A DNA stretch of 64,000 nt from Xenorhabdus beddingii (GTDB lineage: Bacteria; Pseudomonadota; Gammaproteobacteria; Enterobacterales; Enterobacteriaceae), in the NCBI RefSeq assembly GCF_002127545.1, contig NZ_MUBK01000001.1:186001-250000 (forward strand), read 5' to 3'. Of the stretch, positions 9,330-19,192 are shown piece by piece; within the stretch, counting starts at the first letter, position 1; every line of letters starts with the position of its first letter. A program made the translations under genes and the position numbers. A model generated the notes under the pieces. The model ran no database searches. It was not told the DNA's origin and was given only the letters and a program-made list of their open reading frames with translations.

Positions 9330-11948
9330 TTACATCTGTTTCTTCACGCGCCTAGTTGGTGCCGTATTAGCAGGATCATCGGGCCATAAGTGTTTGGGAT
9401 AACGCCCTTTCATCTCTTTTTGTACTTCACGGTAAGCTCCCCGCCAAAATGCAGCGAGATCCTGTGTGATCTGCAATGGCCGATGGGCAGGAGACAACAG
9501 CTCAATGACAAGCGGAATTCTTCCTTTTGCCAAGACTGGGTTTTGCTGCTCCCCATACATTTCCTGCATTCTAACTGACAGCACAGGCGGCTTATCGTTG
9601 AAATACCGGACGGTGATCCGGCTGCCAGTCGGAACAGTGTAATTAGTAGGCAACTCATTATCCAGTATTTGCCGTTGCTGCCAGTTAAGTAAACCCAGCA
9701 GGCAAGATGAGAGTTCAATCTGGCGCAGCCCTTTCAAATCACCAATGCCTCCCAAAACAGGAAGCAGCCATTGCTCAAGGGAATCCAACAACGATTGATC
9801 GTCAACGGCCGGCCACGCCTCTTCCGGTAGCCATTCTGTTGCCCTTTGCAGACGAATGCGTAATTGCAGCGCGTCTTGTGACCAATTCAACGCGGACAAA
9901 CCTTCCTGCCGAACCCAGTTCAGCAAGGCTTCCTGTAGCTCCGATTCCGAAGGCTTTGCCAAAGGCTGGGCTTTGACCACTAAGCGCCCACATTGCAAGC
10001 GCTTCCATGCCCGCAATGACCCTTTGTTATCATCCCATTCCACGGCTGTCTGTTCAGTAAACAGAAGCGGGGATTGTCGCAGGGTCTGTTCGATATCCAA
10101 AGGGCAGGCAAGCGAAACCCTGGCATCAGGAGTATTGAACTGCTGCAATGAAGGAATAACCAACCAGCTCTCTCCCGAAAGGGGTTCTTCACGCTCCAGT
10201 GCCACGCCCAAGCCATTGGCCAACTGAAAACGCCCAAGATTATCACGGTTCTTGGCAATCCGATCAGGGAATCCCTGCACCAATAATTCAGGTACAATAT
10301 CAAGGTCAATGTGTTCAGCATTGTTCCCAATGACATTGTTTCCAACAACATTGTTTCCAACAACATTGTTCCCAACAACATTGTTCCCAAGATTTCTGAC
10401 CAACTGATTGGCCCGTTGCTGCCAATGACGCGGGTTTAAACTCATCCAATGCATAATATCAGGCTGTCCACGGCGAGGTGGTTCTTCCAGAATAGCGACC
10501 AGTTTTGCTGCCGTTACCAATGCCGCACGTTCTTTACCTGCGCCGCGTTCTTTACCCGCACGTTCTTTACCTGCGCATAATATCGCCGCCAAACGCGGCT
10601 CACTCCCGGATTCTGCCATTTGCCAGCCACGAGCGGTCAGCCGCTGATGACTATCCAATGCCCCTAATCGCACTAACAGTGACTCCGCCACCGCCAATGC
10701 AGGCGGTGGCGGATTATCTAACCAATGGAGCCGGCTGCTGTCACGACATCCCCACTGCAATAGGGAGAGCAATAGACTGCTTAAATCTGCATGCAGAATT
10801 TCCGGCTCGCTGTGTTCAGCCGCTCTCTCTGCCTGCTCCTGACCAAACAGATGCCAACAGACGCCCGCCTCTAACCGTCCGGCACGCCCTGCCCGCTGCA
10901 CCATGGATGCCTGACTGATGCGCTGGGTCATTAAACGGGTCAGCCCGCTCTTCGGTTCGAATCGGCTGGTGCGTTCAAGACCGCTGTCCACCACCAGCCG
11001 GATACCTTCAATGGTCAGACTGGTTTCGGCAATATTGGTCGCCAGCACGACCTTGCGCATCCCCGTGGGAGCGGGGGCGATCGCCTTGCGTTGATCTGAG
11101 AGTGACAAGGCTCCATACAGTGGGCACAATAACGTCTCGTCACTGACCTTACCTTCCAACTGAGAAAATACGCGCTGGATTTCACCGACCCCGGGCAGGA
11201 ACAGCAATAGCGATCCCGCCTCCTGCTGCAATAAACGCAATACCGCCGAGGCGACGGCCTGTTCGAAAGGTTGATGAGAGGGCAAGGGCTGGTAAGATCT
11301 CACCACCGGATAACTACGCCCTTCTGACACAATCACGGGCGCATCCAGCAATAAAGCGGAAAGACGCTGATTATCCAGCGTTGCGGACATCACCAGAATC
11401 CGCAAATCGTCGCGCAATCCTTCCTGTACATCCAGCAACAGTGCCAACGCCAAATCAGCCTGTAAACTGCGTTCATGGAATTCATCAAGAATAACGAGAG
11501 AAACCTCACTCAGTTCCGGATCTTGCTGGAGCATGCGGGCCAGAACGCCTTCCGTCACCACTTCAAGGCGTGTCGAAGCACTGACTTTGGTTTCAGAACG
11601 CATCCGATAACCCACGGTTAGGCCAACGGCTTCACCCAATTGTTCAGCAAGGCGTTCTGCGACACTGCGCGCAGCAATGCGCCGGGGTTCCAGCATAATA
11701 ATGCGACCCGCCAAGGGTGCCTGATGCAAAATCGCCAATGGCAACCCGGTCGATTTTCCGGCGCCAGTGGGCGCATGCAGCAACACCTGTTTCGATGTTT
11801 GCAACGCAGCGATCACGGGTTCTACAATGTCATAAATAGGTAATAACAAAGAATCACCATAGGAATTAACTTTCAACAGATGCCATTGTAGCATTGGCAC
11901 CTTTGATTTCATTTCATCGAATCTCAAGTTATTGAGACTCTCGATCAC
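9330..11948 (-). CDS. hrpB: ATP-dependent DEAH-type RNA helicase HrpB, with in-frame tandem repeats
   Basis: Putative DExH RNA helicase of unknown physiological role. Walker A is [10 protein letters not shown] near residue 60, motif II is LDEFHERS and motif III SATLDN, followed by the HrpB C-terminal domain. The start is uncertain: the frame opens at a GTG at 11948, an ATG at 11912 has no clear SD, and a TTG at 11849 preceded by GGTGA would match the E. coli N-terminus best. Two short tandem repeats encode low-complexity inserts at about residues 458-474 (AGKER units) and 519-543 (NNVVG units); both keep frame. thpR, next to it in E. coli, is missing. Confidence 0.93.
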   Translation of the reverse strand: MIESLNNLRFDEMKSKVPMLQWHLLKVNSYGDSLLLPIYDIVEPVIAALQTSKQVLLHAPTGAGKSTGLPLAILHQAPLAGRIIMLEPRRIAARSVAERLAEQLGEAVGLTVGYRMRSETKVSASTRLEVVTEGVLARMLQQDPELSEVSLVILDEFHERSLQADLALALLLDVQEGLRDDLRILVMSATLDNQRLSALLLDAPVIVSEGRSYPVVRSYQPLPSHQPFEQAVASAVLRLLQQEAGSLLLFLPGVGEIQRVFSQLEGKVSDETLLCPLYGALSLSDQRKAIAPAPTGMRKVVLATNIAETSLTIEGIRLVVDSGLERTSRFEPKSGLTRLMTQRISQASMVQRAGRAGRLEAGVCWHLFGQEQAERAAEHSEPEILHADLSSLLLSLLQWGCRDSSRLHWLDNPPPPALAVAESLLVRLGALDSHQRLTARGWQMAESGSEPRLAAILCAGKERAGKERGAGKERAALVTAAKLVAILEEPPRRGQPDIMHWMSLNPRHWQQRANQLVRNLGNNVVGNNVVGNNVVGNNVIGNNAEHIDLDIVPELLVQGFPDRIAKNRDNLGRFQLANGLGVALEREEPLSGESWLVIPSLQQFNTPDARVSLACPLDIEQTLRQSPLLFTEQTAVEWDDNKGSLRAWKRLQCGRLVVKAQPLAKPSESELQEALLNWVRQEGLSALNWSQDALQLRIRLQRATEWLPEEAWPAVDDQSLLDSLEQWLLPVLGGIGDLKGLRQIELSSCLLGLLNWQQRQILDNELPTNYTVPTGSRITVRYFNDKPPVLSVRMQEMYGEQQNPVLAKGRIPLVIELLSPAHRPLQITQDLAAFWRGAYREVQKEMKGRYPKHLWPDDPANTAPTRRVKKQM
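10319..10393. repeat. five 15-bp tandem repeats inside hrpB
   Basis: Five consecutive 15-bp units with consensus CATTGTTYCCAACAA, differing at one to three positions. On the coding strand they give NNVVG-type pentapeptides. The unit length is a multiple of three, so copy-number change would not break the frame. Confidence 0.9.
10528..10575. repeat. three 15-bp repeats inside hrpB encoding AGKER
   Basis: Units at 10528-10542, 10546-10560 and 10561-10575 with consensus CGTTCTTTACCYGCR and one extra triplet between the first two. They encode AGKER pentapeptides in the HrpB frame. Confidence 0.85.
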
Positions 11949-11967
11949 GGGTCATGAAGGAATGTTT

Positions 11968-12678
11968 ATGGAGTTTTCACCTACCCTAAAGCCTGCTACG
12001 TTAATCCGCCGTTATAAGCGCTTTCTTGCGGATGTTCTCACGCCAGAAGGCGAAACACTCACCCTGCACTGTGCCAATACGGGCGCCATGACAGGTTGTG
12101 CTACGCCGGGGGATACTGTCTGGTATTCCACATCCGACAACCCCAAACGCAAATACCCGAATAGTTGGGAACTGACGCAGACGCAAAACGGGCACTGGAT
12201 ATGTGTCAATACACTCAGGGCCAATGACTTGGTTTATGAGGCCATTGAAAAAAACGTCATTTCGGAATTATCTGATTATGACCAAATTCGCCGTGAGGTG
12301 GGCTATGGAAAAGAGAAAAGTCGAATAGATTTATTGTTACAGTCAAAACAAAAAGTTAATTGCTATATTGAAGTCAAGTCCGTGACATTGTTACAGGAAG
12401 ATTGTGGCTATTTTCCTGATGCCGTGACAATTCGCGGGCAAAAACATTTACGTGAGCTATCATTGATAGCACAACAAGGCCAGCGTGCTGTCCTGTTATT
12501 TGCTGTTTTACATTCTGGGGTCAATCAGGTTGCGGCAGCAAAACATATTGACCCTGATTATGCTTCTCTTTTGGAACAAGCATATCATTCAGGGGTCGAA
12601 GTAATCTGTTACCAGGCCGATATGGCAGAAAACAGGATGGTGATAAGTAACAAATTACCTTTTTTATCAATGGGATAA
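11968..12678 (+). CDS. sfsA: DNA/RNA nuclease SfsA (sugar fermentation stimulation protein)
   Basis: SfsA family, a DNA-binding protein with a PD-(D/E)xK-type nuclease fold first found through effects on maltose metabolism. The start ATG at 11968 follows GAAGGA at 7 nt and gives [19 protein letters not shown], the family N-terminus; the frame itself opens further upstream. At 236 residues it has the usual length. Visible motifs are [18 protein letters not shown] and the nuclease-like SRIDLLLQ...[10 protein letters not shown]. It is divergent from hrpB and precedes dksA as in E. coli. Confidence 0.95.
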   Translation: MEFSPTLKPATLIRRYKRFLADVLTPEGETLTLHCANTGAMTGCATPGDTVWYSTSDNPKRKYPNSWELTQTQNGHWICVNTLRANDLVYEAIEKNVISELSDYDQIRREVGYGKEKSRIDLLLQSKQKVNCYIEVKSVTLLQEDCGYFPDAVTIRGQKHLRELSLIAQQGQRAVLLFAVLHSGVNQVAAAKHIDPDYASLLEQAYHSGVEVICYQADMAENRMVISNKLPFLSMG

Positions 12679-12706
12679 TTTGTAAACAGATCATGCTGAC
12701 GAGGTC

Positions 12707-12762
12707 AGTTTTGCAATATATTTAAGCAGGAAACATGTTTGCCTTCACACCATTGCAAAACT
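12707..12762. promoter_or_regulatory. 11-bp inverted repeat in the sfsA-dksA gap
   Basis: AGTTTTGCAAT (12707-12717) is repeated perfectly inverted at 12752-12762, with 34 nt between. It lies 112-168 bp upstream of the dksA start. A second, smaller hairpin (CCCCCT/AGGGGG, 12823-12840) lies in the probable dksA leader. Function unknown: terminator of sfsA or regulator of dksA. Confidence 0.4.
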
Positions 12763-12874
12763 AATGGCAGGAACAATTGCCAACCTCGCACTCATCTGCT
12801 ATTTATAGCGGCCTATTTTTTTCCCCCTGCTGTTAGGGGGGTCGTTTGATAGTGCGTGTGTAAGGAGAAGCATT

Positions 12875-13330
12875 ATGCAAGAAGGGCAAAAACGTAAAAC
12901 CTCGTCCTTGAGCATTCTCGCCATCGCTGGGGTAGAACCTTACCAAGAAAAGCCAGGCGAAGAATACATGAACGATGCCCAGTTAGAGCATTTCAAGCTG
13001 ATTCTGGAAGCATGGCGCAATCAACTCAGGGATGAAGTAGACCGTACTGTATCTCATATGCAAGATGAGGCAGCAAACTTCCCTGATCCAGTTGACCGTG
13101 CGGCGCAAGAAGAAGAGTTCAGTCTTGAATTACGCAATCGGGATCGTGAGCGTAAATTGATCAAAAAGATCGAGAAAACGCTGAAAAAAGTCGAAGAGGA
13201 CGATTTCGGCTATTGTGAATCCTGTGGGGTTGAAATCGGCATTCGCCGTTTAGAAGCTCGCCCAACAGCCGATTTATGCATTGACTGTAAGACGTTAGCC
13301 GAAATTCGCGAAAAGCAAATGGCTGGCTAA
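12875..13330 (+). CDS. dksA: RNA polymerase-binding transcription factor DksA
   Basis: Binds in the secondary channel of RNA polymerase and works with ppGpp in the stringent response. The 151-residue product is nearly identical to E. coli DksA. It has an N-terminal helix, the coiled coil with the tip acidic pair in [14 protein letters not shown], and a four-cysteine zinc finger [10 protein letters not shown]...CIDCKTLAE. The ATG follows AAGGAGAAG. The only visible differences are a few conservative changes near residues 34-42. Confidence 0.99.
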   Translation: MQEGQKRKTSSLSILAIAGVEPYQEKPGEEYMNDAQLEHFKLILEAWRNQLRDEVDRTVSHMQDEAANFPDPVDRAAQEEEFSLELRNRDRERKLIKKIEKTLKKVEEDDFGYCESCGVEIGIRRLEARPTADLCIDCKTLAEIREKQMAG

Positions 13331-13344
13331 CCGATGGGGTTAAG

Positions 13345-13366
13345 TACGGCGCTGAATGGCGCCGTA
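13345..13366 (+). terminator. hairpin downstream of dksA
   Basis: Perfect 8-bp GC-rich stem TACGGCGC / GCGCCGTA with a 6-nt loop, extended by outer GGGG/CCCC pairing, 14 bp after the dksA stop. It lies before gluQ, so partial read-through is possible. Confidence 0.6.
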
Positions 13367-13407
13367 TGCCCCCTATATTATTGATTTATTAAATATTAAC
13401 TTCTGAA

Positions 13408-14319
13408 ATGATTGATCCTGACATGATTCAATCTGATCATTCCTCGTTATATATTGGGCGTTTCGCCCCGTCTCCTTCTGGCGATCTGCATTTCGGCTCC
13501 CTGGTGACTGCACTGGGCAGTTATCTGCAAGCGCGTGCCTGTCAGGGAAAATGGCTGATGCGCATTGATGACATCGATCCGCCACGGGAAGTCCCTGGCG
13601 CAGCCGACCGGATATTGAAAGCCCTTGAGCATTATGGCCTTTACTGGGATGACGACGTTCTCTATCAATCCCAACGCCATGAAGCCTATCGGGCCATCCT
13701 CGATCAGTTAAAACAGCAGGGGAAGAGCTATTGCTGTACCTGTACCCGCCAACGCATTCAACAACTGGACGGTTTTTATGATGATCACTGTCGTCATTTA
13801 CACTTACCCAACCATAACGCGGCGATCCGTCTGAAACAGCATCATCCGGTTTATCGTTTTTGCGATAAACTGCAGGGACACATTACGGTGTCTACGGCAA
13901 TGGCGGAAGAAGATTTCATTATTCATCGCAAAGACGGGTTATTCGCCTATAATCTTGTCGTTGTTATTGATGATAATTATCAGGGCGTCACTGAAATTGT
14001 CAGGGGAGCCGATTTAATTGAACCCACGGTTCGTCAGCTATCTCTGTATCAGCATTTGAATTTTACAACGCCAGATTATGTGCATTTACCTCTCGTGCTA
14101 AACGCGAAAGGAAATAAACTTTCTAAGCAAAATCACGCCCAACCGATCCCGTTGAGTGATCCCAGGCCATTGCTTATTGATGCATTATCATTTTTGAATC
14201 AACCGATTATCGCAGGCTGGCAGGATCTCACCACAGATATGCTGCTACAGCAGGCTATCAACGGTTGGAATATAAACGCGATTCCACCAAAAAACATCAC
14301 CAATCGCCAATTTAAATAA
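13408..14319 (+). CDS. gluQ: glutamyl-Q tRNA(Asp) synthetase
   Basis: Truncated GluRS paralogue that attaches glutamate to queuosine in the anticodon of tRNA(Asp). The 303-residue translation has the class I signatures [14 protein letters not shown] (HIGH-like) and NKLSKQNH (KMSKS-like), and a zinc-binding cluster [20 protein letters not shown]. The anticodon-binding domain of GluRS is absent, as in the family. It follows dksA as in E. coli. Confidence 0.95.
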   Translation: MIDPDMIQSDHSSLYIGRFAPSPSGDLHFGSLVTALGSYLQARACQGKWLMRIDDIDPPREVPGAADRILKALEHYGLYWDDDVLYQSQRHEAYRAILDQLKQQGKSYCCTCTRQRIQQLDGFYDDHCRHLHLPNHNAAIRLKQHHPVYRFCDKLQGHITVSTAMAEEDFIIHRKDGLFAYNLVVVIDDNYQGVTEIVRGADLIEPTVRQLSLYQHLNFTTPDYVHLPLVLNAKGNKLSKQNHAQPIPLSDPRPLLIDALSFLNQPIIAGWQDLTTDMLLQQAINGWNINAIPPKNITNRQFK

Positions 14320-14421
14320 AGTGTTTCGATTGGCACCATAAGCATTCTCAAAAAATGTCCAGTAAGTTATGATTGGCGGCTGTTTTTTGTTTTAATTGAT
14401 TAGTCACTATCGAGGTGTACC

Positions 14422-15969
14422 ATTTTTAACCGAGTAGCAACTTTCTGCCGTAATTTGCTGATCCGCGATAACAGGGTAAAACGCGACACACAGGCAGTCA
14501 GTGAAAGGCCAGTCACCGTATCTGACCATTCTGCTCAAACAGAGAGCAGTTCCCTGCGTAAACGTCGCAGAGGAAGTCATTCATCTTCATCACATGCCGA
14601 CAACCATAAAATGAGGAAAAAATCCGCAAAGGCAAAGCCTTCGGACTCCCCGATCACCGTGATCCCACGGGAGCAGCATCCAATTTCACGCAAAGACATT
14701 AGTGATAATGCCCTGAAGGTTCTGTATCGCCTGAATAAATCAGGTTTTGAAGCCTATCTGGTCGGTGGTGGCGTTCGTGATCTCTTGCTGCACCAAAAGC
14801 CCAAAGATTTCGATATAGCAACCAATGCCACGCCAGAACAGGTGCGTAAATTGTTCCGCAATTGCCGTCTTGTGGGCCGTCGCTTTCGCCTTGCCCATAT
14901 CATGTTTGGACCGGATGTCATTGAAGTCGCGACCTTCCGTGGGCCACATGAGCAAATTGAAAGCAATGATCAGAACCAGTCGCATAAAGCCCAGAGCGGC
15001 ATGTTACTGCGTGATAATATCTTTGGTTCAGTTGAAGAAGACGCAGCCCGTCGCGATTTCACCATCAATAGCCTCTACTATGGCATTGACGATTTCGCAC
15101 TGCGGGATTACGTTGGCGGCATGGCAGACCTTAATGCCGGTATCATCCGCCTGATTGGTGATCCAGAAGTCCGCTATCGGGAAGATCCCGTTCGTATGCT
15201 GCGTGCAGTTCGTTTCGCCAGTAAACTGGACATGACCATTGAACCCGCTACGGCCGAACCGATCCCACGCCTTGCGTTTCTATTGAAAGATATTCCATCA
15301 GCACGCCTGTTCGAAGAATCACTGAAACTGTTACAAGCAGGATTTGGTTATAACACTTATAAACTGCTGCGCGAATATCACCTGTTCCAGCCATTATTCC
15401 CAATGATCCAACGTAGTTTCACCCAAGATTCTGATTCTCCGATGGAAAAAATGCTGGCGCTGGTTCTGAAAAATACCGATGACCGCTTACAGAATGACAT
15501 GCGAGTTAACCCCGCTTTCTTATTCGCTGCCATGCTTTGGTATCCACTGATTGAACATGCGGAAAAACTGTCACAGGAAGGCGGTTTACAGTACTACGAC
15601 GCCTTTGCGCTGGCCATGAATGACATTCTTGATGAACAGTGCCGCTCCATTGCCATTCCGAAGCGCCATACCACAACCATGCGAGATATCTGGTTACTCC
15701 AGCTTCGTCTGCCGCGTCGTCAGGGAAAACGCGCGAATAAGCTGATGGAGCATCCGAAGTTCCGCGCTGCCTATGATTTATTGGAGTTACGAGCCAATAT
15801 TGAACCACGCCATGAACTGAAAGAACTGGTACAGTGGTGGGCTGGATTCCAACAGTCAACGCCTTCGCAACAGCGCGGGATGATATCAGAACTGGGTAAT
15901 GACCTCATTCGTCGTCGAACGCGCCCCCGTCGTGGCGGACACATTCGCCAGAACAGGAACAATGGCTAA
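14422..15969 (+). CDS. pcnB: poly(A) polymerase I, predicted AUU start codon
   Basis: Adds 3' poly(A) tails to RNA and promotes decay. No ATG fits: the conserved N-terminus [11 protein letters not shown], matching E. coli FTRVANFCRK, begins at an ATT (14422-14424) preceded by GAGGTG at 4 nt. E. coli pcnB is known to use AUU. The product is 515 residues, longer than E. coli because of a Ser/basic low-complexity insert between residues 20 and 70. The nucleotidyltransferase motif [11 protein letters not shown] followed by [12 protein letters not shown] is intact. The basic C-terminal tail [15 protein letters not shown] is conserved in character. Its end overlaps folK. Confidence 0.93.
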   Translation: MFNRVATFCRNLLIRDNRVKRDTQAVSERPVTVSDHSAQTESSSLRKRRRGSHSSSSHADNHKMRKKSAKAKPSDSPITVIPREQHPISRKDISDNALKVLYRLNKSGFEAYLVGGGVRDLLLHQKPKDFDIATNATPEQVRKLFRNCRLVGRRFRLAHIMFGPDVIEVATFRGPHEQIESNDQNQSHKAQSGMLLRDNIFGSVEEDAARRDFTINSLYYGIDDFALRDYVGGMADLNAGIIRLIGDPEVRYREDPVRMLRAVRFASKLDMTIEPATAEPIPRLAFLLKDIPSARLFEESLKLLQAGFGYNTYKLLREYHLFQPLFPMIQRSFTQDSDSPMEKMLALVLKNTDDRLQNDMRVNPAFLFAAMLWYPLIEHAEKLSQEGGLQYYDAFALAMNDILDEQCRSIAIPKRHTTTMRDIWLLQLRLPRRQGKRANKLMEHPKFRAAYDLLELRANIEPRHELKELVQWWAGFQQSTPSQQRGMISELGNDLIRRRTRPRRGGHIRQNRNNG

Positions 15970-16453
15970 TATGACTCTGGTTTATATCGCTATTGGCAGT
16001 AATCTGGCTGATCCTTTGCAGCAAGTCGATAATGCACTTGCTGCCCTGAAAAATATCCCGGAGACCACATTTGTTGTTCGATCCTCTTTTTATCGAACCA
16101 AGCCGATGGGTCCGCAGGATCAGCCTGATTACCTCAATCTTGCCGTCGCGTTGGAAACTCAATTGTCAGCAGAGACATTGCTTGATCACACTCAGGCAAT
16201 CGAACTGGCGCAAGGCCGTGTCCGTAAAGATGAGCGCTGGGGACCGAGAACACTCGATCTGGATATCATGCTGTTTGGTGATCACATGATTAATACTGAG
16301 CGCCTGACGGTTCCTCACTATGGTCTAAAACAGCGTGAATTTATGCTTTACCCACTTGCAGAAATTGCACCAAATCTGGTATTTCCCGATGGAGAAACAC
16401 TGACAGAACGATTAAAAAAAGTTCCAGAAAATGGCCTGACGCTTTGGTTATAG
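15962..16453 (+). CDS. folK: 2-amino-4-hydroxy-6-hydroxymethyldihydropteridine pyrophosphokinase
   Basis: Transfers pyrophosphate from ATP to the pterin in folate synthesis. The ATG at 15962 overlaps the pcnB stop by 8 bp, implying translational coupling; a second ATG at 15971 aligns with the E. coli start and is an alternative. The product is 163 residues with family motifs [27 protein letters not shown] and [15 protein letters not shown], the last holding the metal-binding aspartates. Confidence 0.96.
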   Translation: MANMTLVYIAIGSNLADPLQQVDNALAALKNIPETTFVVRSSFYRTKPMGPQDQPDYLNLAVALETQLSAETLLDHTQAIELAQGRVRKDERWGPRTLDLDIMLFGDHMINTERLTVPHYGLKQREFMLYPLAEIAPNLVFPDGETLTERLKKVPENGLTLWL

Positions 16454-16550
16454 CACTGACAGCCGGTTTGATCGTTATAACGCAGCCGTTTTATGAAGGA
16501 AAAGTAACTCAACATCTCATACAACCGTGGCCGATTTCTGGATAATCAGA

Positions 16551-16593
16551 GCCTATCCCATTGAGTCATGCAAAAATGCCCAACAGGATAGGC
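16551..16593. repeat. inverted repeat downstream of folK
   Basis: GCCTATCC (16551-16558) and GGATAGGC (16586-16593) form a perfect 8-bp stem with a 27-nt loop. It abuts the palindromic element at 16596. Could terminate folK; no T-run follows. Confidence 0.35.
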
Positions 16594-16595
16594 CC

Positions 16596-16656
16596 TATAC
16601 CCAATAGAGTTCAAATGACAACCATCGCAACAGCAATTTGAAAGATGAAGGGTATA
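16596..16656. repeat. palindromic intergenic repeat, copy 1 (folK-panB gap)
   Basis: 61-bp imperfect palindrome bounded by TATACCC and GGGTATA, right arm GCAATTTGAAAGATGAAGGG. A second copy with the same ends and right arm lies at 56229-56293. It ends 18 bp before the panB start, so it would form part of the panB leader or promoter. Confidence 0.7.
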
Positions 16657-16674
16657 ACTATTCAGGAGAATATA

Positions 16675-17466
16675 ATGAAACCAACAACCCTGGCTGACCT
16701 GCGTCAGTTAAAAAAAGAAAAACGTAAGTTTGCAACCATCACCGCTTACGATGCCAGTTTCGCCCACCTTTTCGCCGAACAAGGCATCAATGTCATGCTC
16801 ATTGGTGATTCACTGGGGATGACTGTACAGGGATTCGATTCTACCTTACCCGTAACCATTGAAGACATGTCGTACCACACCCGCAGCGTGCGCGCCGGTG
16901 CTCCGCATTCTTTTCTCATCGCAGATATGCCTTTCATGAGCTATGCCACCGCAGAACAAAGTTTTGACAATGCGGCAACACTGATGCGCTCCGGTGCCAA
17001 TATGGTCAAAATTGAAGGCGGGGATTGGTTGTGCGACACCGTAACCCTGTTGGCTGAACGCGCGGTTCCAGTCTGCGGTCACTTGGGCCTGACACCACAA
17101 TCCGTCAATTTACTCAGTGGCTATAAAGTTCAAGGGCGTGATGCACCCGGCGCCCAAAAATTACTCAATGATGCCATTGCCTTAGAAAAAGCGGGAATGC
17201 AGTTACTGGTGCTGGAATGCGTGCCAACCGAATTGGCACAACGTGTCACTGAAGCGCTGGAAATTCCGGTGATTGGCATTGGTGCCGGCAATATGACTGA
17301 CGGACAAATTTTGGTTATGCACGATGCCTTGGGCATCACCGCAAGAGCGCCTAAATTTGCCAAAAACTTCCTCAAAGAAACAGGCAATATTCGGGATGCC
17401 ATCCGCCTGTACATTGAGCAAGTAGAAAGTGGTGCCTATCCCGATCAAGCACACTCATTCAACTAA
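16675..17466 (+). CDS. panB: 3-methyl-2-oxobutanoate hydroxymethyltransferase
   Basis: First step of pantothenate synthesis: makes ketopantoate from 2-oxoisovalerate and methylenetetrahydrofolate. The ATG at 16675 after CAGGAGAA is chosen over an upstream in-frame start because it gives the family N-terminus [13 protein letters not shown]. The product is 263 residues. Metal and substrate sites are visible in [20 protein letters not shown] and [15 protein letters not shown]. panC follows after 40 bp. It lies next to folK, a folate gene, as in relatives. Confidence 0.97.
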   Translation: MKPTTLADLRQLKKEKRKFATITAYDASFAHLFAEQGINVMLIGDSLGMTVQGFDSTLPVTIEDMSYHTRSVRAGAPHSFLIADMPFMSYATAEQSFDNAATLMRSGANMVKIEGGDWLCDTVTLLAERAVPVCGHLGLTPQSVNLLSGYKVQGRDAPGAQKLLNDAIALEKAGMQLLVLECVPTELAQRVTEALEIPVIGIGAGNMTDGQILVMHDALGITARAPKFAKNFLKETGNIRDAIRLYIEQVESGAYPDQAHSFN

Positions 17467-17506
17467 TGATTCCCCCAGCATCACTGCTAATTAAAGGAGT
17501 ACAGCA

Positions 17507-18364
17507 ATGCTGATTATAGAAACGATCCCCATTTTACGCCGTGAGATCCGCCGCTGGCGCCAGGCTGGCAAACGTATTGCTTTTGTCCCGACGATGGGAA
17601 ACCTGCATGATGGCCACATGGCATTAGTTGATACCGCCAAAGCGCAGGCTGATGTCGTGATTGTCAGTATTTTTGTCAATCCCATGCAATTTGACCGGGA
17701 AGATGATCTGGTCAACTACCCACGAACGTTGCAAGAAGATTGCGAGAAATTAAGCCGTCACAATGTTGAATTGGTTTTCGCCCCCAATGCCAACGAGATG
17801 TACCCAAATGGCTTAAACGGTAACCAGACTTTTGTCGAAGAACCTGAGCTTTCTCATAAACTTGAAGGAGCCAGTCGTCCGGGGCATTTCCGGGGCGTCA
17901 CGACCGTTGTCAGCAAATTGTTTAATTTAATCCAACCAGATCTGGTTTATTTCGGCGAAAAAGATTTCCAGCAATTGCAGATCATCCGCAAAATGATTAC
18001 AGATATGGCTTACGATATTACATTGGTGTCCGTGCCGATTGTTCGCGATAAAAATGGATTGGCGCTGAGTTCACGTAATAATCTTCTGTCCGTTGAACAG
18101 AAAAAAATGGCGCCTTTGCTGAATCAAGTAATGCAATGTATGGCAGAAAGGCTGAAAAATGGCGAACGGGATACCGAACAGCTCATTAAACTGTCCTCTG
18201 CACATTTGCGTGAAGAAGGTTTTATGCCGGAGGAGTTATTTATCCGTGATGCAGAAAATCTGACGCCCCTCACAGCACAAAGTAAAAAAGCCGTGATCCT
18301 CATGGCGGCGTGGCTGGGTAAAACGCGACTGATTGATAATCAGCAGGTTGATTTGGCTGGCTGA
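17507..18364 (+). CDS. panC: pantothenate synthetase
   Basis: Joins pantoate and beta-alanine with ATP. The 285-residue product has the cytidylyltransferase HIGH-like motif in [14 protein letters not shown], the substrate loop [13 protein letters not shown] and the KMSK-like region [13 protein letters not shown]. It forms an operon with panB. panD, which supplies beta-alanine and follows in E. coli after one gene, is not here: only 57 bp and a terminator separate panC from yadH. Confidence 0.97.
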   Translation: MLIIETIPILRREIRRWRQAGKRIAFVPTMGNLHDGHMALVDTAKAQADVVIVSIFVNPMQFDREDDLVNYPRTLQEDCEKLSRHNVELVFAPNANEMYPNGLNGNQTFVEEPELSHKLEGASRPGHFRGVTTVVSKLFNLIQPDLVYFGEKDFQQLQIIRKMITDMAYDITLVSVPIVRDKNGLALSSRNNLLSVEQKKMAPLLNQVMQCMAERLKNGERDTEQLIKLSSAHLREEGFMPEELFIRDAENLTPLTAQSKKAVILMAAWLGKTRLIDNQQVDLAG

Positions 18365-18382
18365 TTTTAATTGTGGGATATC

Positions 18383-18405
18383 CTCCGCCATTGATAATGG
18401 CGGAG
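18383..18405. terminator. bidirectional terminator between panC and yadH
   Basis: Perfect 10-bp stem CTCCGCCATT / AATGGCGGAG with a 3-nt loop, between convergent genes and followed on the plus side by AATAATATTTT. Confidence 0.8.
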
Positions 18406-18421
18406 AATAATATTTTGATGG

Positions 18422-19192
18422 TTAAGTTCTTAATCCTCGGCCTGACTCAATTAAGTACCAAGCCAGAAAGTAGAATATAACAATAAAGATACTCAACATA
18501 CCTAATGTCATCGCCAGAGAAACATCCGCAATGCCAAGAAAACCATAGCGGAAACCACTTACCATATAGACGATCGGGTTAAGTTTTGACACGATTTGCC
18601 AGAAAGTAGGCAACAGGGTAAGTGAATAGAAAACGCCCCCCAGATAAGTCAAAGGCGTCAAAACAAATGTCGGGATAATGCTAATGTCATCGAAAGTTTT
18701 CGCAAAAATGGCATTCAACAGCCCCGCCAGCGAAAATAAAATAGACGTTGCCAATAAAGTAATGACGACCATTCCCCATGAATGTATCTGTAACGGCACG
18801 AATAATAGGGAAACCAATGTCACCAAAATACCGACAAATACACCACGCGCGACTCCTCCGCCAATGAAACCGGCAATAATAATATGGGTTGGAACCGGAG
18901 CAACCAGTATTTCTTCGATACTACGCTGAAATTTAGCGCCAAAGAAAGATGAAGAGACATTCGAGTAGGAGTTGGTGATCACTGACATCATGATCAGCCC
19001 CGGCACAATAAATTGCATATACTCAACCCCACCCATTTCACCAATGCGGGAACCCACCAGATTACCGAATATCACAAAATAAAGGGACATGGTGATCACA
19101 GGCGGCAGCAACGTTTGTACCCAAATACGACCAAAACGGGTGATTTCTTTAATCCAAATGGTTTTCAGAGCCACCCAGTACAGTTGGATCAT
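18422..19192 (-). CDS. yadH: ABC-2 type transporter permease YadH
   Basis: Inner-membrane permease of an ABC exporter of unknown substrate. The 256-residue product has about six hydrophobic segments and the ABC-2 features MQFIVPGLIMMSVITNSYSN and FQRSIEEILVAPV. Its ATG overlaps the yadG stop by one base (TAATG), so the two are translationally coupled. Synteny with can and hpt matches E. coli. Confidence 0.95.
   Translation of the reverse strand: MIQLYWVALKTIWIKEITRFGRIWVQTLLPPVITMSLYFVIFGNLVGSRIGEMGGVEYMQFIVPGLIMMSVITNSYSNVSSSFFGAKFQRSIEEILVAPVPTHIIIAGFIGGGVARGVFVGILVTLVSLLFVPLQIHSWGMVVITLLATSILFSLAGLLNAIFAKTFDDISIIPTFVLTPLTYLGGVFYSLTLLPTFWQIVSKLNPIVYMVSGFRYGFLGIADVSLAMTLGMLSIFIVIFYFLAWYLIESGRGLRT

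Noticed and set aside
9980-10390. 136-codon minus-strand frame starting with repeated [11 protein letters not shown]
   Set aside because: Out-of-frame reading of the 15-bp repeats inside hrpB; no ribosome site and hrpB covers it in full.
10319-10575. Repeats considered as a CRISPR array
   Set aside because: Units are contiguous or nearly so, 15 bp, coding and in frame; no spacers and no cas genes.
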